A DNA stretch of 64,000 bases from Pseudomonas alliivorans (GTDB taxonomy: Bacteria; Pseudomonadota; Gammaproteobacteria; Pseudomonadales; Pseudomonadaceae), in NCBI RefSeq assembly GCF_017826695.1, contig NZ_JAFFZW010000001.1, positions 124,001 to 188,000 on the forward strand, read 5' to 3'. The notes under the pieces are model-generated. The model saw only the letters and a list, made by a program, of their open reading frames with translations. It was not told the origin of the DNA and made no database searches. The position numbers and the translations under genes are program-made. Shown here piece by piece: positions 12,920 through 20,022 of this stretch; the first letter of the stretch is position 1, and every line of letters begins with the position of its first letter.

Positions 12920-13149
12920 TCTTGTCCCCAGTGTGAGCCTGTTATGACAAATGAATGCGATTTCTTACAGTGGCGAGAGACATATCGCGTGAACTGCACA
13001 TATCCAAAACTAAACCAATCCAAATATTCGGTATAAAGTTTTCTTAGGGTGTGGCCAAGCAGGATTTTCGATTCTAACTCTTTTCTGATCGAGAAAAACT
13101 CGGCGCGGCGAGCTCTTTTATTGATAGGCTTTAGGCTATCACTTTGCAT
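12916..13149 (-). CDS. traK: TraK-family oriT-binding protein
   Basis: TraK of IncP plasmids binds and bends oriT to help build the relaxosome. This 77-aa protein (MQSDSLKPINKRARRAEFF, then LGHTLRKLYTEYLDWFSFGY and VQFTRYVSRHC) matches the family's short helical core, in which a degenerate helix-turn-helix ends in an S/Y-x-x-F-x-R-Y-V pattern. The frame is open up to 13257, but ATG 13149 has an excellent GGGAGG site upstream. It is divergent from traJ across the oriT region, exactly the RP4 layout. It is shorter than RP4 TraK (134 aa). The trbJ remnant overlaps its stop codon. Confidence 0.72.
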   Translation of the reverse strand: MQSDSLKPINKRARRAEFFSIRKELESKILLGHTLRKLYTEYLDWFSFGYVQFTRYVSRHCKKSHSFVITGSHWGQE

Positions 13150-13242
13150 CGGCTTACCTCCCTTTGATTCTGTTGTTTTTAGCACGGATGGAAGCCGAAA
13201 AAAACACTCAATTACGAGGCTGCGGAAAATAAAGAAACTTAA

Positions 13243-13298
13243 CGCAACTATATGCAACTCAAGGAAAATTAACGCAACTCAAGGCAATTAAACGCAAC
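13243..13298. repeat. helically phased GCAA repeats beside oriT
   Basis: The hexamer CGCAAC or a close variant starts at 13243, 13253 (TGCAAC), 13273, 13283 (GGCAAT) and 13293, always on a 10-bp grid, and AACTCAAGG recurs at 13256 and 13276. All copies face the same side of the helix. They lie between the traK start and nic, where TraK binds in RP4, so they are likely TraK sites. Confidence 0.65.
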
Positions 13299-13375
13299 GG
13301 TAGACGATTTAGTATAATTTAAAGCAAGTGGTGGATCTTGCTTTTTAAATTTACTTTAATTGCTTGCGACGAGAC

Positions 13376-13470
13376 GGCAAGATATGTGTTTGTAGCTACA
13401 CGGCTTCGCCGCTCCTCTACAAACACCGCGACCTTACTCACCTGCGGTTCGACGGCATCTTGCTCTGCGA
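13376..13470. other. oriT: IncP/MOBP-type origin of transfer (oriT)
   Basis: Read on the plus strand, GGCAAGATATGTG (13376-13388) matches the RP4 nic region GGCAGGATAGGTG. The nicked strand is the minus strand, CACATATCTTG^CC, with predicted nic between 13378 and 13377. Next comes a perfect 10-bp inverted repeat, GTGTTTGTAG (13386-13395) and CTACAAACAC (13417-13426), in the place of the TraJ-binding repeat of RP4. Further on, CACCTGCGG and CTTGCTCTGCGAGGC (13459-13473) match the RP4 sequence between nic and traJ. The RP4 comparison is from memory. traK and traJ diverge from this region as in RP4. Confidence 0.8.
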
Positions 13471-13704
13471 GGCCCACAATCGCTGCCGCGATCCAAGAAA
13501 GGAGAAGCCATGTCAAAACAAAGCGATACCAAAAAGGAGGGATTGAACCGCGCCCGGACGCTTCGGTTTCGCGTGACTGCTGTTGAGGAAGCTGAGATAG
13601 AAAGCCGTGCCCGCAACGCCGGGCTTTCCCTGTCTGCTTTACTGCGGACGGGAGCTCTCCACCATCCGATCCGTTCGGTCGTCGATCTGAAGGCAGTAGC
13701 TGAT

Positions 13705-14557
13705 CTAGGTTTTGTACGAAAAGTATTGCCTCATACAGCGTAGGCTGCAGGCCAGCGTGACCATGGCTGCAAAGCTCCTGGCCAGCTTGTCGTAGCGAGT
13801 CCCTATTCTGCGGTTCTCTTTTAGCCAGCCAAACATCCGCTCAATGATGTTTCGCTGTCGATAATTTGGACGATCAAAGAGTCGGGGCAAGCCAGGCCGG
13901 GGTTTGCGTGGCATGGCGCGCAGCGGGATTACCGGCTGCATCCGGTAACGGTCGCAGTACTGACGCAGGTGTTCTGCGTCATAGCCTTTGTCAGCCAGTA
14001 ACCAGCGACTACGCTTGCGCGGTCGCCCGGGCTTACCGGGAATTCGCACTTGATTCAGCAGCGGCTGGGCATGGGCAATATCGCTGGCTTGCCCCGGCGA
14101 AAGGATGAAGCGCAAGGGAACGCCATTGGCGTCGCAGACTATGTGGATCTTGGTTGTAAGGCCACCTCGACTGCGTCCCAATGCATGATCTAGCGGTTCT
14201 TCAGGCCCCCCTTTTTCCCGGCGCCTGAAGAGGCTCGGGTTGCACGTACCGCTGTAGAGTCGATCATCCAGGTGTCCAGATCGATCAGTCCTTCCCGGTT
14301 CAGGCGAATGTGCAAGCGCTCCAGTATTCGATCAAACGTACCGTCGTCGCGCCAGTCACGAAAACGTTGATACACCGTCGACCAAGGCCCAAAGCGCTCT
14401 GGCAGGTCACGCCAAGCAGCGCCTGAGCATAGGATCCACAAGATCCCATGCAGTACTTGGCGATCATCACTGCGTGGGCGACCTATTTCTGCTCAGGAGA
14501 AACCAGATCCTTGATCAATTCCCACGATACGTCGGAGAGTTCGTAACGCTTTGCCAT
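13705..14557 (-). pseudogene. IS5-family transposase, frameshifted near its N-terminus
   Basis: A DDE transposase in three reading-frame pieces. Piece 1 starts at ATG 14557 (MAKRYELSDVSWELIKDLV) and hits TAG at 14485-14483. Piece 2 continues in another frame (GRPRSDDRQVLHGILWIL ... TWMIDSTAVRA) to 14190. Piece 3 (GRSRGGLTTKIHIVCD ... LLADKGYDAEHL ... NIIERMFGWLKENRR) ends at a TAG lying in the CTAG target duplication. The shift between pieces 2 and 3 occurs at an A5G6 run (minus strand, 14216-14206), the usual programmed -1 site of this group. The shift between pieces 1 and 2 has no such run and is probably a true mutation. The D, D and E catalytic residues are all present. Confidence 0.85.
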
Positions 14558-14615
14558 GCGGGCCTCCAGCCAATCATGGCCGGAATTCTACTCACACCGA
14601 CTTTTCGTACAAAAC
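13709..14615 (-). mobile_element. IS5-family (IS427-like) insertion sequence in traJ
   Basis: A 907-bp element is bounded by 16-bp perfect inverted repeats, GTTTTGTACGAAAAGT at 13709-13724 and its complement at 14600-14615. It is flanked by the 4-bp direct repeat CTAG (13705-13708 and 14616-14619). Excision of the element plus one CTAG restores the traJ frame, which fixes the boundaries even though CTAG is itself palindromic. It carries one transposase gene on the reverse strand. Confidence 0.9.
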
Positions 14616-15060
14616 CTAGGCAAGATCAACGGCGACTTGGGACGGGTCGCTGGCTTGTTGAAGCTCTGGCTTGCGGAGAAAAACGGCCAGGGAGCAAGCT
14701 CAGTCGAGGTCGAGCGGATGATGGTCGAGTTTCGTGAGTTGCAAGCAGGTATTCGGGAAAAAATGAGCGCTGTCGTTTTTTCTCGAAAGCGTGAGGGCTG
14801 ACGTCTGGAGCTCTCTGGCGTGTGCAATCCAATTCAGTGCCGGAAGTTGCCAAAATGGTGCATTTTTCTCCTGCTGGCCGCTTTTTGAAAGGAATGAGCA
14901 TCGGACGTTTATTAGAGCTTGATTTAAGGTCTGGGAGCGTCTGAGAAACCTAGTGCGATTCAGCTATCGGCCAGAAACGGACAGCGACGCTGCAACAGTT
15001 TTTTGCTATTTTCAGTATCCAATCGCCTTCATTGGGCGAACATTAGGTATAGGACTTGCA

Positions 15061-16044
15061 ATGGATTTGCCGAAAGCAGGCACAACGTACACTCAAGAGC
15101 GCTTAGGCATTGCCGCTATCCAATATTATGCAGCTCGAAGAAATCAGATTTGGCGTGAAACGGGTACGGGGGATGTGGGAATTGATGGAAATATCGAGTT
15201 CGTCAACGCTGAGGGATTTGCTACAGGTCGGATAGTTGCTGTGCAAGTAAAATCCGGTCCATCCTATTTCAAAAACCCTACTTTGAATGGATGGAAATTT
15301 TATCCTGAACGCAAGCACAGAAACTACTGGGAATCATTTTCACTTCCTGTGTTGCTCGTTCTGCATGATCCGGACACCAATAAAAGCTATTGGGCAGATG
15401 CACGACAATTACTTAGAAGCACACGTGAGGAAAGTGCCTTTATAGAAGTGTTGTCGTCAAATAATCTAGAAGAAACAGATACAATTGCACTTTTTGAAAA
15501 CGCCGGCGTTCTAGATCAACCTTTCATCTCGGAAATTCCGGAAATTCTCCGATGCTTAATAGATACGAAATCTAATGAGGTGGCATTCCCTTTAAGCTAT
15601 TTTGACTTATTTGTTCATGGCCTCACAAATATATGCCGCAGCATTTATTATGGCATGGACATGGTTATCAACTCGGTAGAATACAATCTTGAAGCAGCAA
15701 AAGCCCCATATGGAATGGGGATGGGGCACCAGGAACACCAATTTGCATTCGGGTTCGTAAAATTCCTTGTCGCGCAAGGATTAGCTCACATTGACCTCTC
15801 AGACTGCCTCATCGACTGGGTAGATCGTGAGATGCACCCGCACTTTATTGCACCGCTCAGCTCAAGAGGTCGTGCCCTAGTTCGTCTGATTCATCAAGAG
15901 GAAACCCGTCTCGTTACTGGTGGAAAAATGGAAGATGAAGGCGGTCTACACGTCGCTCAAGAAGGTTTCTTTGAGATGTTGCCAGCGTCCTATTTTCGGC
16001 GATTTCCACGAATCAGAAGTTTTCAGGATGTTTTTGATACTTAA
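15061..16044 (+). CDS. DUF4365-type nuclease-like protein
   Basis: A 327-aa protein whose N-terminal ~160 residues match the DUF4365 pattern, a PD-(D/E)xK-like fold. Candidate active-site residues are E13, D42 (GDVGIDGNIEF), then Q62 and K64 (AVQVKSGPSYF), the QxK variant of the nuclease core. The C-terminal half (from FDLFVHGLTNICRSIYYGM) is helical and unfamiliar. The frame is open back to 14953, but ATG 15061 starts the recognisable domain and is preceded by a weak TAGGA site. It is monocistronic and AT-richer than the core genes. DUF4365 genes often occur in defence-rich islands; target and partner are unknown. Confidence 0.75.
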   Translation: MDLPKAGTTYTQERLGIAAIQYYAARRNQIWRETGTGDVGIDGNIEFVNAEGFATGRIVAVQVKSGPSYFKNPTLNGWKFYPERKHRNYWESFSLPVLLVLHDPDTNKSYWADARQLLRSTREESAFIEVLSSNNLEETDTIALFENAGVLDQPFISEIPEILRCLIDTKSNEVAFPLSYFDLFVHGLTNICRSIYYGMDMVINSVEYNLEAAKAPYGMGMGHQEHQFAFGFVKFLVAQGLAHIDLSDCLIDWVDREMHPHFIAPLSSRGRALVRLIHQEETRLVTGGKMEDEGGLHVAQEGFFEMLPASYFRRFPRIRSFQDVFDT

Positions 16045-16264
16045 ATTTTGACTTCGGGTTGATTGCAGCCCTTCGCGATAGTCTGCAATCGGCCAGAAGG
16101 GAACGGTGGACGCGCTGTATCGATTTCGTATTCGGCTTACACCATACGGATCTACTTCAATCTCTCATGCAAACGACAAACCTGCGTCCTGTGTTTCGCA
16201 GCGGCATACGACACTAGTGAAGAAACATGCCACAATAGTGCTTTATATCTTCGAGTTGGGATTT

Positions 16265-17008
16265 ATGAACAATACACTTGATCCGGATATCGCCGCCATG
16301 CAGCTCAGCGAGGGCGAAAAATGGGGGCTTCAGATTTACCGAAATTATTCGCGAGCTTTCGGAGAGCACCGAGTTAAGAGTTTCGTCGAGCAAGCCTCTC
16401 CATTCGAGACAGAAGTAAAGCTTTTCGAACAGGTTGCCGCTTTAGTGGTTTCCGAAGAGAGTCGTGTTATTCCGGTGATTGCCGCTGCATACGCGGATGA
16501 CCGACTAAAGGAGATGTTTCAGCGCGAAATCCCGGAAGGCGTTCCTGGCGGAAGGAGCGCACTCATGTCCGGATTTGGCCCGTTGGCAAGATTTTCACAA
16601 CGGATACAGCTGGCATTTGCCTTCGATTGGCTAAGCAAGGATCTACTCGTTGAGTTTGACCACATCCGAAAAGTTCGTAATGATCTATCGCATAAGTGGG
16701 ATATTGAGCTACTTGAACAAAGGATGACGGAATTAATTGAAAAAAAACAGAAATCGTTCGAGGAACAGTTGGGCGATGGCGTGCGTCTTCCTGAGAACTT
16801 CTATTCGTCAATGCCGTCCTTAGATCGCTTTAGGGTTCGTGTCATTTGGTTACTCGGGCGGCTCACCTACGAGGCTCGCCTTTGGGTGCCCGCACTAAAG
16901 GCGGGCATCACGCCCGAGGAAGCTTTATATGGTCCTAACGCTCCGGTTATGTTGCGCGCGATAGCAGCAATATCGGTCGAGACCACAAAGAAGGTCGTGC
17001 GTTTATGA
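16265..17008 (+). CDS. MltR-like protein of unknown function
   Basis: A 247-aa soluble protein. The stretch FGPLARFSQRIQLAFAFDWL, followed by LSKDLLVEFDHIRKVRNDLSH, has the pattern of the MltR (mannitol operon repressor) / DUF4145-like helical fold, in which RNxxSH is the conserved end. No DNA-binding motif is visible, and no mannitol genes are near, so a role in mannitol control is unlikely. The frame is open to 16106; ATG 16265 is chosen because upstream residues are unlike the domain and a TTGGGA site lies 4 nt before it. It follows the DUF4365 gene after 220 bp on the same strand. Confidence 0.65.
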   Translation: MNNTLDPDIAAMQLSEGEKWGLQIYRNYSRAFGEHRVKSFVEQASPFETEVKLFEQVAALVVSEESRVIPVIAAAYADDRLKEMFQREIPEGVPGGRSALMSGFGPLARFSQRIQLAFAFDWLSKDLLVEFDHIRKVRNDLSHKWDIELLEQRMTELIEKKQKSFEEQLGDGVRLPENFYSSMPSLDRFRVRVIWLLGRLTYEARLWVPALKAGITPEEALYGPNAPVMLRAIAAISVETTKKVVRL

Positions 17009-17194
17009 GGCCAGCAGCTCACCCTACTGGAAATCTATGATTGGCCGATTTTTGCCCGTCATGGAGGACAAAAATCGACGCTTTGCAGAACTCCGACGAC
17101 GGCTGAAGTCAGCTCACTCGATCACTGAAACTTATCCACGATTGCCGTGGCGGTTCAATACTCATCTTCGACTACCATTATCACCGTCTGAACA

Positions 17195-17839
17195 TCACTG
17201 TTGGGCCGTGTGCGTAGAAAATGTTTCAGGATGATCCGTAAGATAATTTTGGATGTTAAGTGCATTTCTATAAGCTCCATAATCCGCCGCGAAGAAACCA
17301 CCTGCCCAAATCATTCCTGTCAAAGGGATCAAACCTATGAAGAATCCAAAAGGAGGAATCTTAACTGTCAATGCTATGGAAATAATACCTCCAGCCAAGA
17401 GGAGAAAGATTGCCACAACCAACCCAAACCAAGCTCCAAATTTATCTGCCTTGGTGATCTCGATGAATGGTGTTGAGGATCCAGGCTTGATTACTAAAAA
17501 TCTGGCTATCTTGCGAATTTGCTCTCGATTCCAGTACCCTAGGCTGTCTAACTTAACCAGGGCAGCTATTCGTAAAGAGCTACCTCTTATACCTGATACG
17601 ATCCGAAATACTTCCTGCTCAACCGAATCATCCATATATTTCTTGAGCTTACTATTGGCAGGGATTGCAGAGGTAAGAGTTGTCAATAGCTTATAACGCT
17701 TTTCAATAAAGTGTTTGTCGTGAAACTCTATGATCTGGTTCAGAGTGGAGATAGACTTAATTATCACTGCTACTAGTACACCAATGGCCGTCGCCACAGC
17801 CCCATCACTACTCAAAAGGGCTAAAATTTCCTGATACAT
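17195..17839 (-). CDS. membrane protein of unknown family
   Basis: A 214-aa protein with an N-terminal hydrophobic helix (AVATAIGVLVAVIIKSI, about residues 14-30), a ~110-residue polar region (FIEKRYKLLTTLTSAIPANS to FIEITKADK), and a pair of strongly hydrophobic helices (WFGLVVAIFLLLAGGIISIAL and FGFFIGLIPLTGMIWAGGFF). The last ~25 residues are polar. The shape suggests a cytoplasmic sensor domain held between membrane anchors, as in some abortive-infection effectors, but that is only an analogy. AT-rich codon use marks it as island DNA. Divergent gene neighbours give no partner. Confidence 0.6.
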   Translation of the reverse strand: MYQEILALLSSDGAVATAIGVLVAVIIKSISTLNQIIEFHDKHFIEKRYKLLTTLTSAIPANSKLKKYMDDSVEQEVFRIVSGIRGSSLRIAALVKLDSLGYWNREQIRKIARFLVIKPGSSTPFIEITKADKFGAWFGLVVAIFLLLAGGIISIALTVKIPPFGFFIGLIPLTGMIWAGGFFAADYGAYRNALNIQNYLTDHPETFSTHTAQQ

Positions 17840-17988
17840 TCTCGTTTCCTCGTAAAATCCGAAGACAGCACTCTGCCATCAATGTTGCGTGTTTTCCAGC
17901 CTTGACTAGCCCAAAGTTTCGTACGGGTACGATGACCGATTGTGGACATTTCACGCGTTAGCTCAACGACTGCGTTGGGGCGATTGTA

Positions 17989-18148
17989 TTGAAAAAGTCG
18001 GTTTTCCTAGAACGCTCGAATATTGATGGATTAAAATACCTCCGCAGCATGCTGCTGCGTGAAATCCGAGTCCTGAACCTGTTGCCAAAAATTTAGATTT
18101 CCTTAGGCGCGAACGTTTCTAACTTGAATTCAAAGCCGACTTTTTCAA
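17989..18148. repeat. 160-bp element with 13-bp perfect terminal inverted repeats (MITE-like)
   Basis: TTGAAAAAGTCGG (17989-18001) and its exact complement CCGACTTTTTCAA (18136-18148) enclose non-coding DNA. No target duplication is obvious. The whole 17840-18233 gap has no gene. The adjoining CGGTCGATAGCTGCC (18156-18170) belongs to a short motif that recurs around the island. It may be the shell of an insertion sequence. Confidence 0.55.
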
Positions 18149-18233
18149 CAGAATCGGTCGATAGCTGCCGTTCAAAGAGGATTGCTACAAAGCGCGTCTC
18201 TTAGGTGGCAATTGATTGGATAGATATTTGGTT

Positions 18234-18932
18234 TTAACTGGTGGTAATATGAATGCCACAAACGTAATCTGTAATAATTTCTTCAAGTAGTTCATGTTTG
18301 TGGCCGGAAATACCAATGGTGCCGGTATGTTTTATTTCTAACTGAGATCTTTTGCCATGATCGGTCAAAGTAAAACGGGCACGTTCGATGTGGGTATTAT
18401 GTAGGGGAAAGTGCTTCTGCAAGTCATCAAGGGCATTTATACCACTGATCAGTTCCACATTGGCTGTGCTATGACTATCTAAAACCAAGTTCGATGCCAA
18501 AACTTTGGTAGAGGTGAGACCTAAAGTGCTGTGATTGGTGGCGAGATAATTTCCAAAATTTTTGATGTCTGTATTGATTGCGGCAGCGTAAAAATTCTGG
18601 CCGATTACAGATGACATCTTTTTGATCAGTGTGTTTACACTGCGTGATGGATTGCGAATGACTAAAATATAAACCTTGTTGGAACTTATAATAGACAGCT
18701 CTGTAACGATATACCTGGTTGAAATTAACTCTTGGGTATTTCCGAAGGGATCAGTAATTTTCTCCTTAGTAATAATACGTTCTATGAACTTCAGATCCAC
18801 GTGTTCCGAAGAGAATGAAATCCCTTCAAATCCAGCCTGTCCATCACGTTCAAAGGGGAATCCTAAGAGTTTGTTGTAGGATATCTCTAATTCTTCAGGA
18901 AGGTTGATGCGTAGATATTTTATCTTAAGCAT
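18234..18932 (-). CDS. unknown protein, third gene of the island operon
   Basis: A 232-aa soluble protein with no match I recognise. It begins MLKIKYLRINLPEELEISYN and alternates strands and helices, with no signal peptide, membrane segment, cysteine pairs or nucleotide-binding motif. The C-terminal half (SHSTANVELISGINALDD, RARFTLTDHGKRSQLEI) looks beta-rich. Its ATG overlaps the last codons of the gene before it by 8 nt (ATGCTTAA), so translation is probably coupled. Codon use is AT-rich compared with the core genome. A structural or partner role in a three-protein complex is a guess from the operon layout alone. Confidence 0.7.
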   Translation of the reverse strand: MLKIKYLRINLPEELEISYNKLLGFPFERDGQAGFEGISFSSEHVDLKFIERIITKEKITDPFGNTQELISTRYIVTELSIISSNKVYILVIRNPSRSVNTLIKKMSSVIGQNFYAAAINTDIKNFGNYLATNHSTLGLTSTKVLASNLVLDSHSTANVELISGINALDDLQKHFPLHNTHIERARFTLTDHGKRSQLEIKHTGTIGISGHKHELLEEIITDYVCGIHITTS

Positions 18933-20022
18933 GAGTAACTCCTGAGGCTTTAGCGGAGACTTGATTTACAACTGTACGTGCTCGTGCTTCTAATTGTTGG
19001 AGAAAATGTTTTTCATCAGTGTAGCTCAATGCGGTGCGCCCAGTTGAGTATACCCCGATGGACTTATATTTGTAAGAACCTTTGGCTATGTACGAAAAGT
19101 CAACGCATGCAGCTGGATTGGCAAACTGAGCTTCACATTCGATCATGTCGCTGCCGACTTGTGGGTTTTGACACCTCCATACAATTTTCCAGATATAAAA
19201 TCCTTTCTCGTAGAGGCTATGAAGTTCTTCTGACTGAAGTACTCCTTCGCCTTTCAATGAAGCCTTAGTAATATGAACCCCAAAATCAATTTCATCGTCA
19301 TCATCCTGTGAAAATTCAGGATCTATCTTGTCAGTTGTTTTAGGGTGGTAAACATATACGTCGGTGACGTCGTGAAGGACGTTGTCCCCAATTTTATCAA
19401 TCAAGGTCGTAAAAAATTCACTTCTTAATACCGGAGATTGAATGTGCTCCAAAGAGATTTCTGTGAACGATACTTCTGCTGAAGATTCTGCCTGGATCGC
19501 TTGTAATAGATCCTCTTTCCAACCGTTGGCATCTTCATTAAGAGGCGTTCGCAAAGTGAAACCGTCTTTATGAGGTTCAACTATAAGGACCGCTTCACGG
19601 TTGACAGTTTGACGGAGTTCGCTCTTCTCCAAGTGAAGTTTGGTATATTTTACAACAATTTCAATGTCGCCGTTAGGAAGTATGTTGCTATCTGCTGTGT
19701 TCCCTTCAGCATTGATTTTTTTACAAAGTTCTTGGGCTGCGTTTGTTAGTTCGTCTCTGGTAACCGTATTCGATATTTCGCAAGAAGTAGACTTTTCTCG
19801 TCTAGAGTTGCCACCTAGTGTTTCATAGAGAATTTGAAAGTCATGATAGCCGTGCGTCAAACGTGAAAAATATTCTGCCAAATCTTTTCTTTTGGTTTCT
19901 TTGGATATTAATATTCCCCGAGAAAAGAACAGGTCAAAAATTTCTTGGTTTGTTACCTTGGAGTTATTAATCGCATCAAAGATCGCTTTGTCACTGACGC
20001 TATACAAATTCCCGGTTTTCAT
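18925..20022 (-). CDS. unknown protein, second gene of the island operon
   Basis: A 365-aa soluble protein I cannot place in a family. The N-terminal ~70 residues (SDKAIFDAINNSKVTNQEIF, DLFFSRGILISKETKRKDLA, EYFSRLTHGYHDFQILYETL) form a compact helical region reminiscent of a winged-helix or SAP-like unit. The middle (TVTRDELTNAAQELCKKINA onward) and C-terminal part are alpha/beta with an acidic stretch, SQDDDDEID. ATG 20022 directly follows the stop of the gene upstream (TGAATG), and the 3' end overlaps the next gene by 8 nt. Such packing usually means proteins made in fixed ratio. No catalytic motif is clear. Confidence 0.7.
   Translation of the reverse strand: MKTGNLYSVSDKAIFDAINNSKVTNQEIFDLFFSRGILISKETKRKDLAEYFSRLTHGYHDFQILYETLGGNSRREKSTSCEISNTVTRDELTNAAQELCKKINAEGNTADSNILPNGDIEIVVKYTKLHLEKSELRQTVNREAVLIVEPHKDGFTLRTPLNEDANGWKEDLLQAIQAESSAEVSFTEISLEHIQSPVLRSEFFTTLIDKIGDNVLHDVTDVYVYHPKTTDKIDPEFSQDDDDEIDFGVHITKASLKGEGVLQSEELHSLYEKGFYIWKIVWRCQNPQVGSDMIECEAQFANPAACVDFSYIAKGSYKYKSIGVYSTGRTALSYTDEKHFLQQLEARARTVVNQVSAKASGVTHA

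Larger units (their letters stand above)
13510..14801 (+). pseudogene. traJ: TraJ relaxosome protein gene split by an IS element
   Basis: TraJ binds the oriT inverted repeat and recruits the TraI relaxase. The 5' part (13510-13708) encodes LRFRVTAVEEAEIESRARN, AGLSLSALLRTGALHHPI and VVDLKAVADL, a ribbon-helix-helix MobC/TraJ-like protein. The 3' part (14620-14801) encodes GKINGDLGRVAGLLKLWLAE and the C-terminal helix. Removing the IS and one copy of the CTAG duplication restores one open frame of 126 aa, close to RP4 TraJ (123 aa). A ribosome site AAGGAG lies just before ATG 13510. The gene is inactive as it stands, and no traI or traH follows. Confidence 0.85.

Noticed and set aside
13243..13298. 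Considered as a CRISPR array or replication iterons
   Set aside because: Units are only ~10-20 bp with no unique spacers, no cas genes and no initiator gene nearby; position fits TraK sites better.
13456..13463. Alternative nic site CATCTTGC closer to traJ
   Set aside because: It aligns with the RP4 stretch AATCCTGC that lies between nic and traJ, while 13376-13388 aligns with the actual nic region and is next to the inverted repeat.
14953..15060. N-terminal extension of the DUF4365 gene
   Set aside because: The residues are unlike the domain, contain remnant-like repeat sequence, and ATG 15061 starts directly at the conserved region.
17037..17234. 65-codon plus-strand frame after the MltR-like gene
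   Set aside because: Overlaps the end of the membrane protein gene and shows no features.
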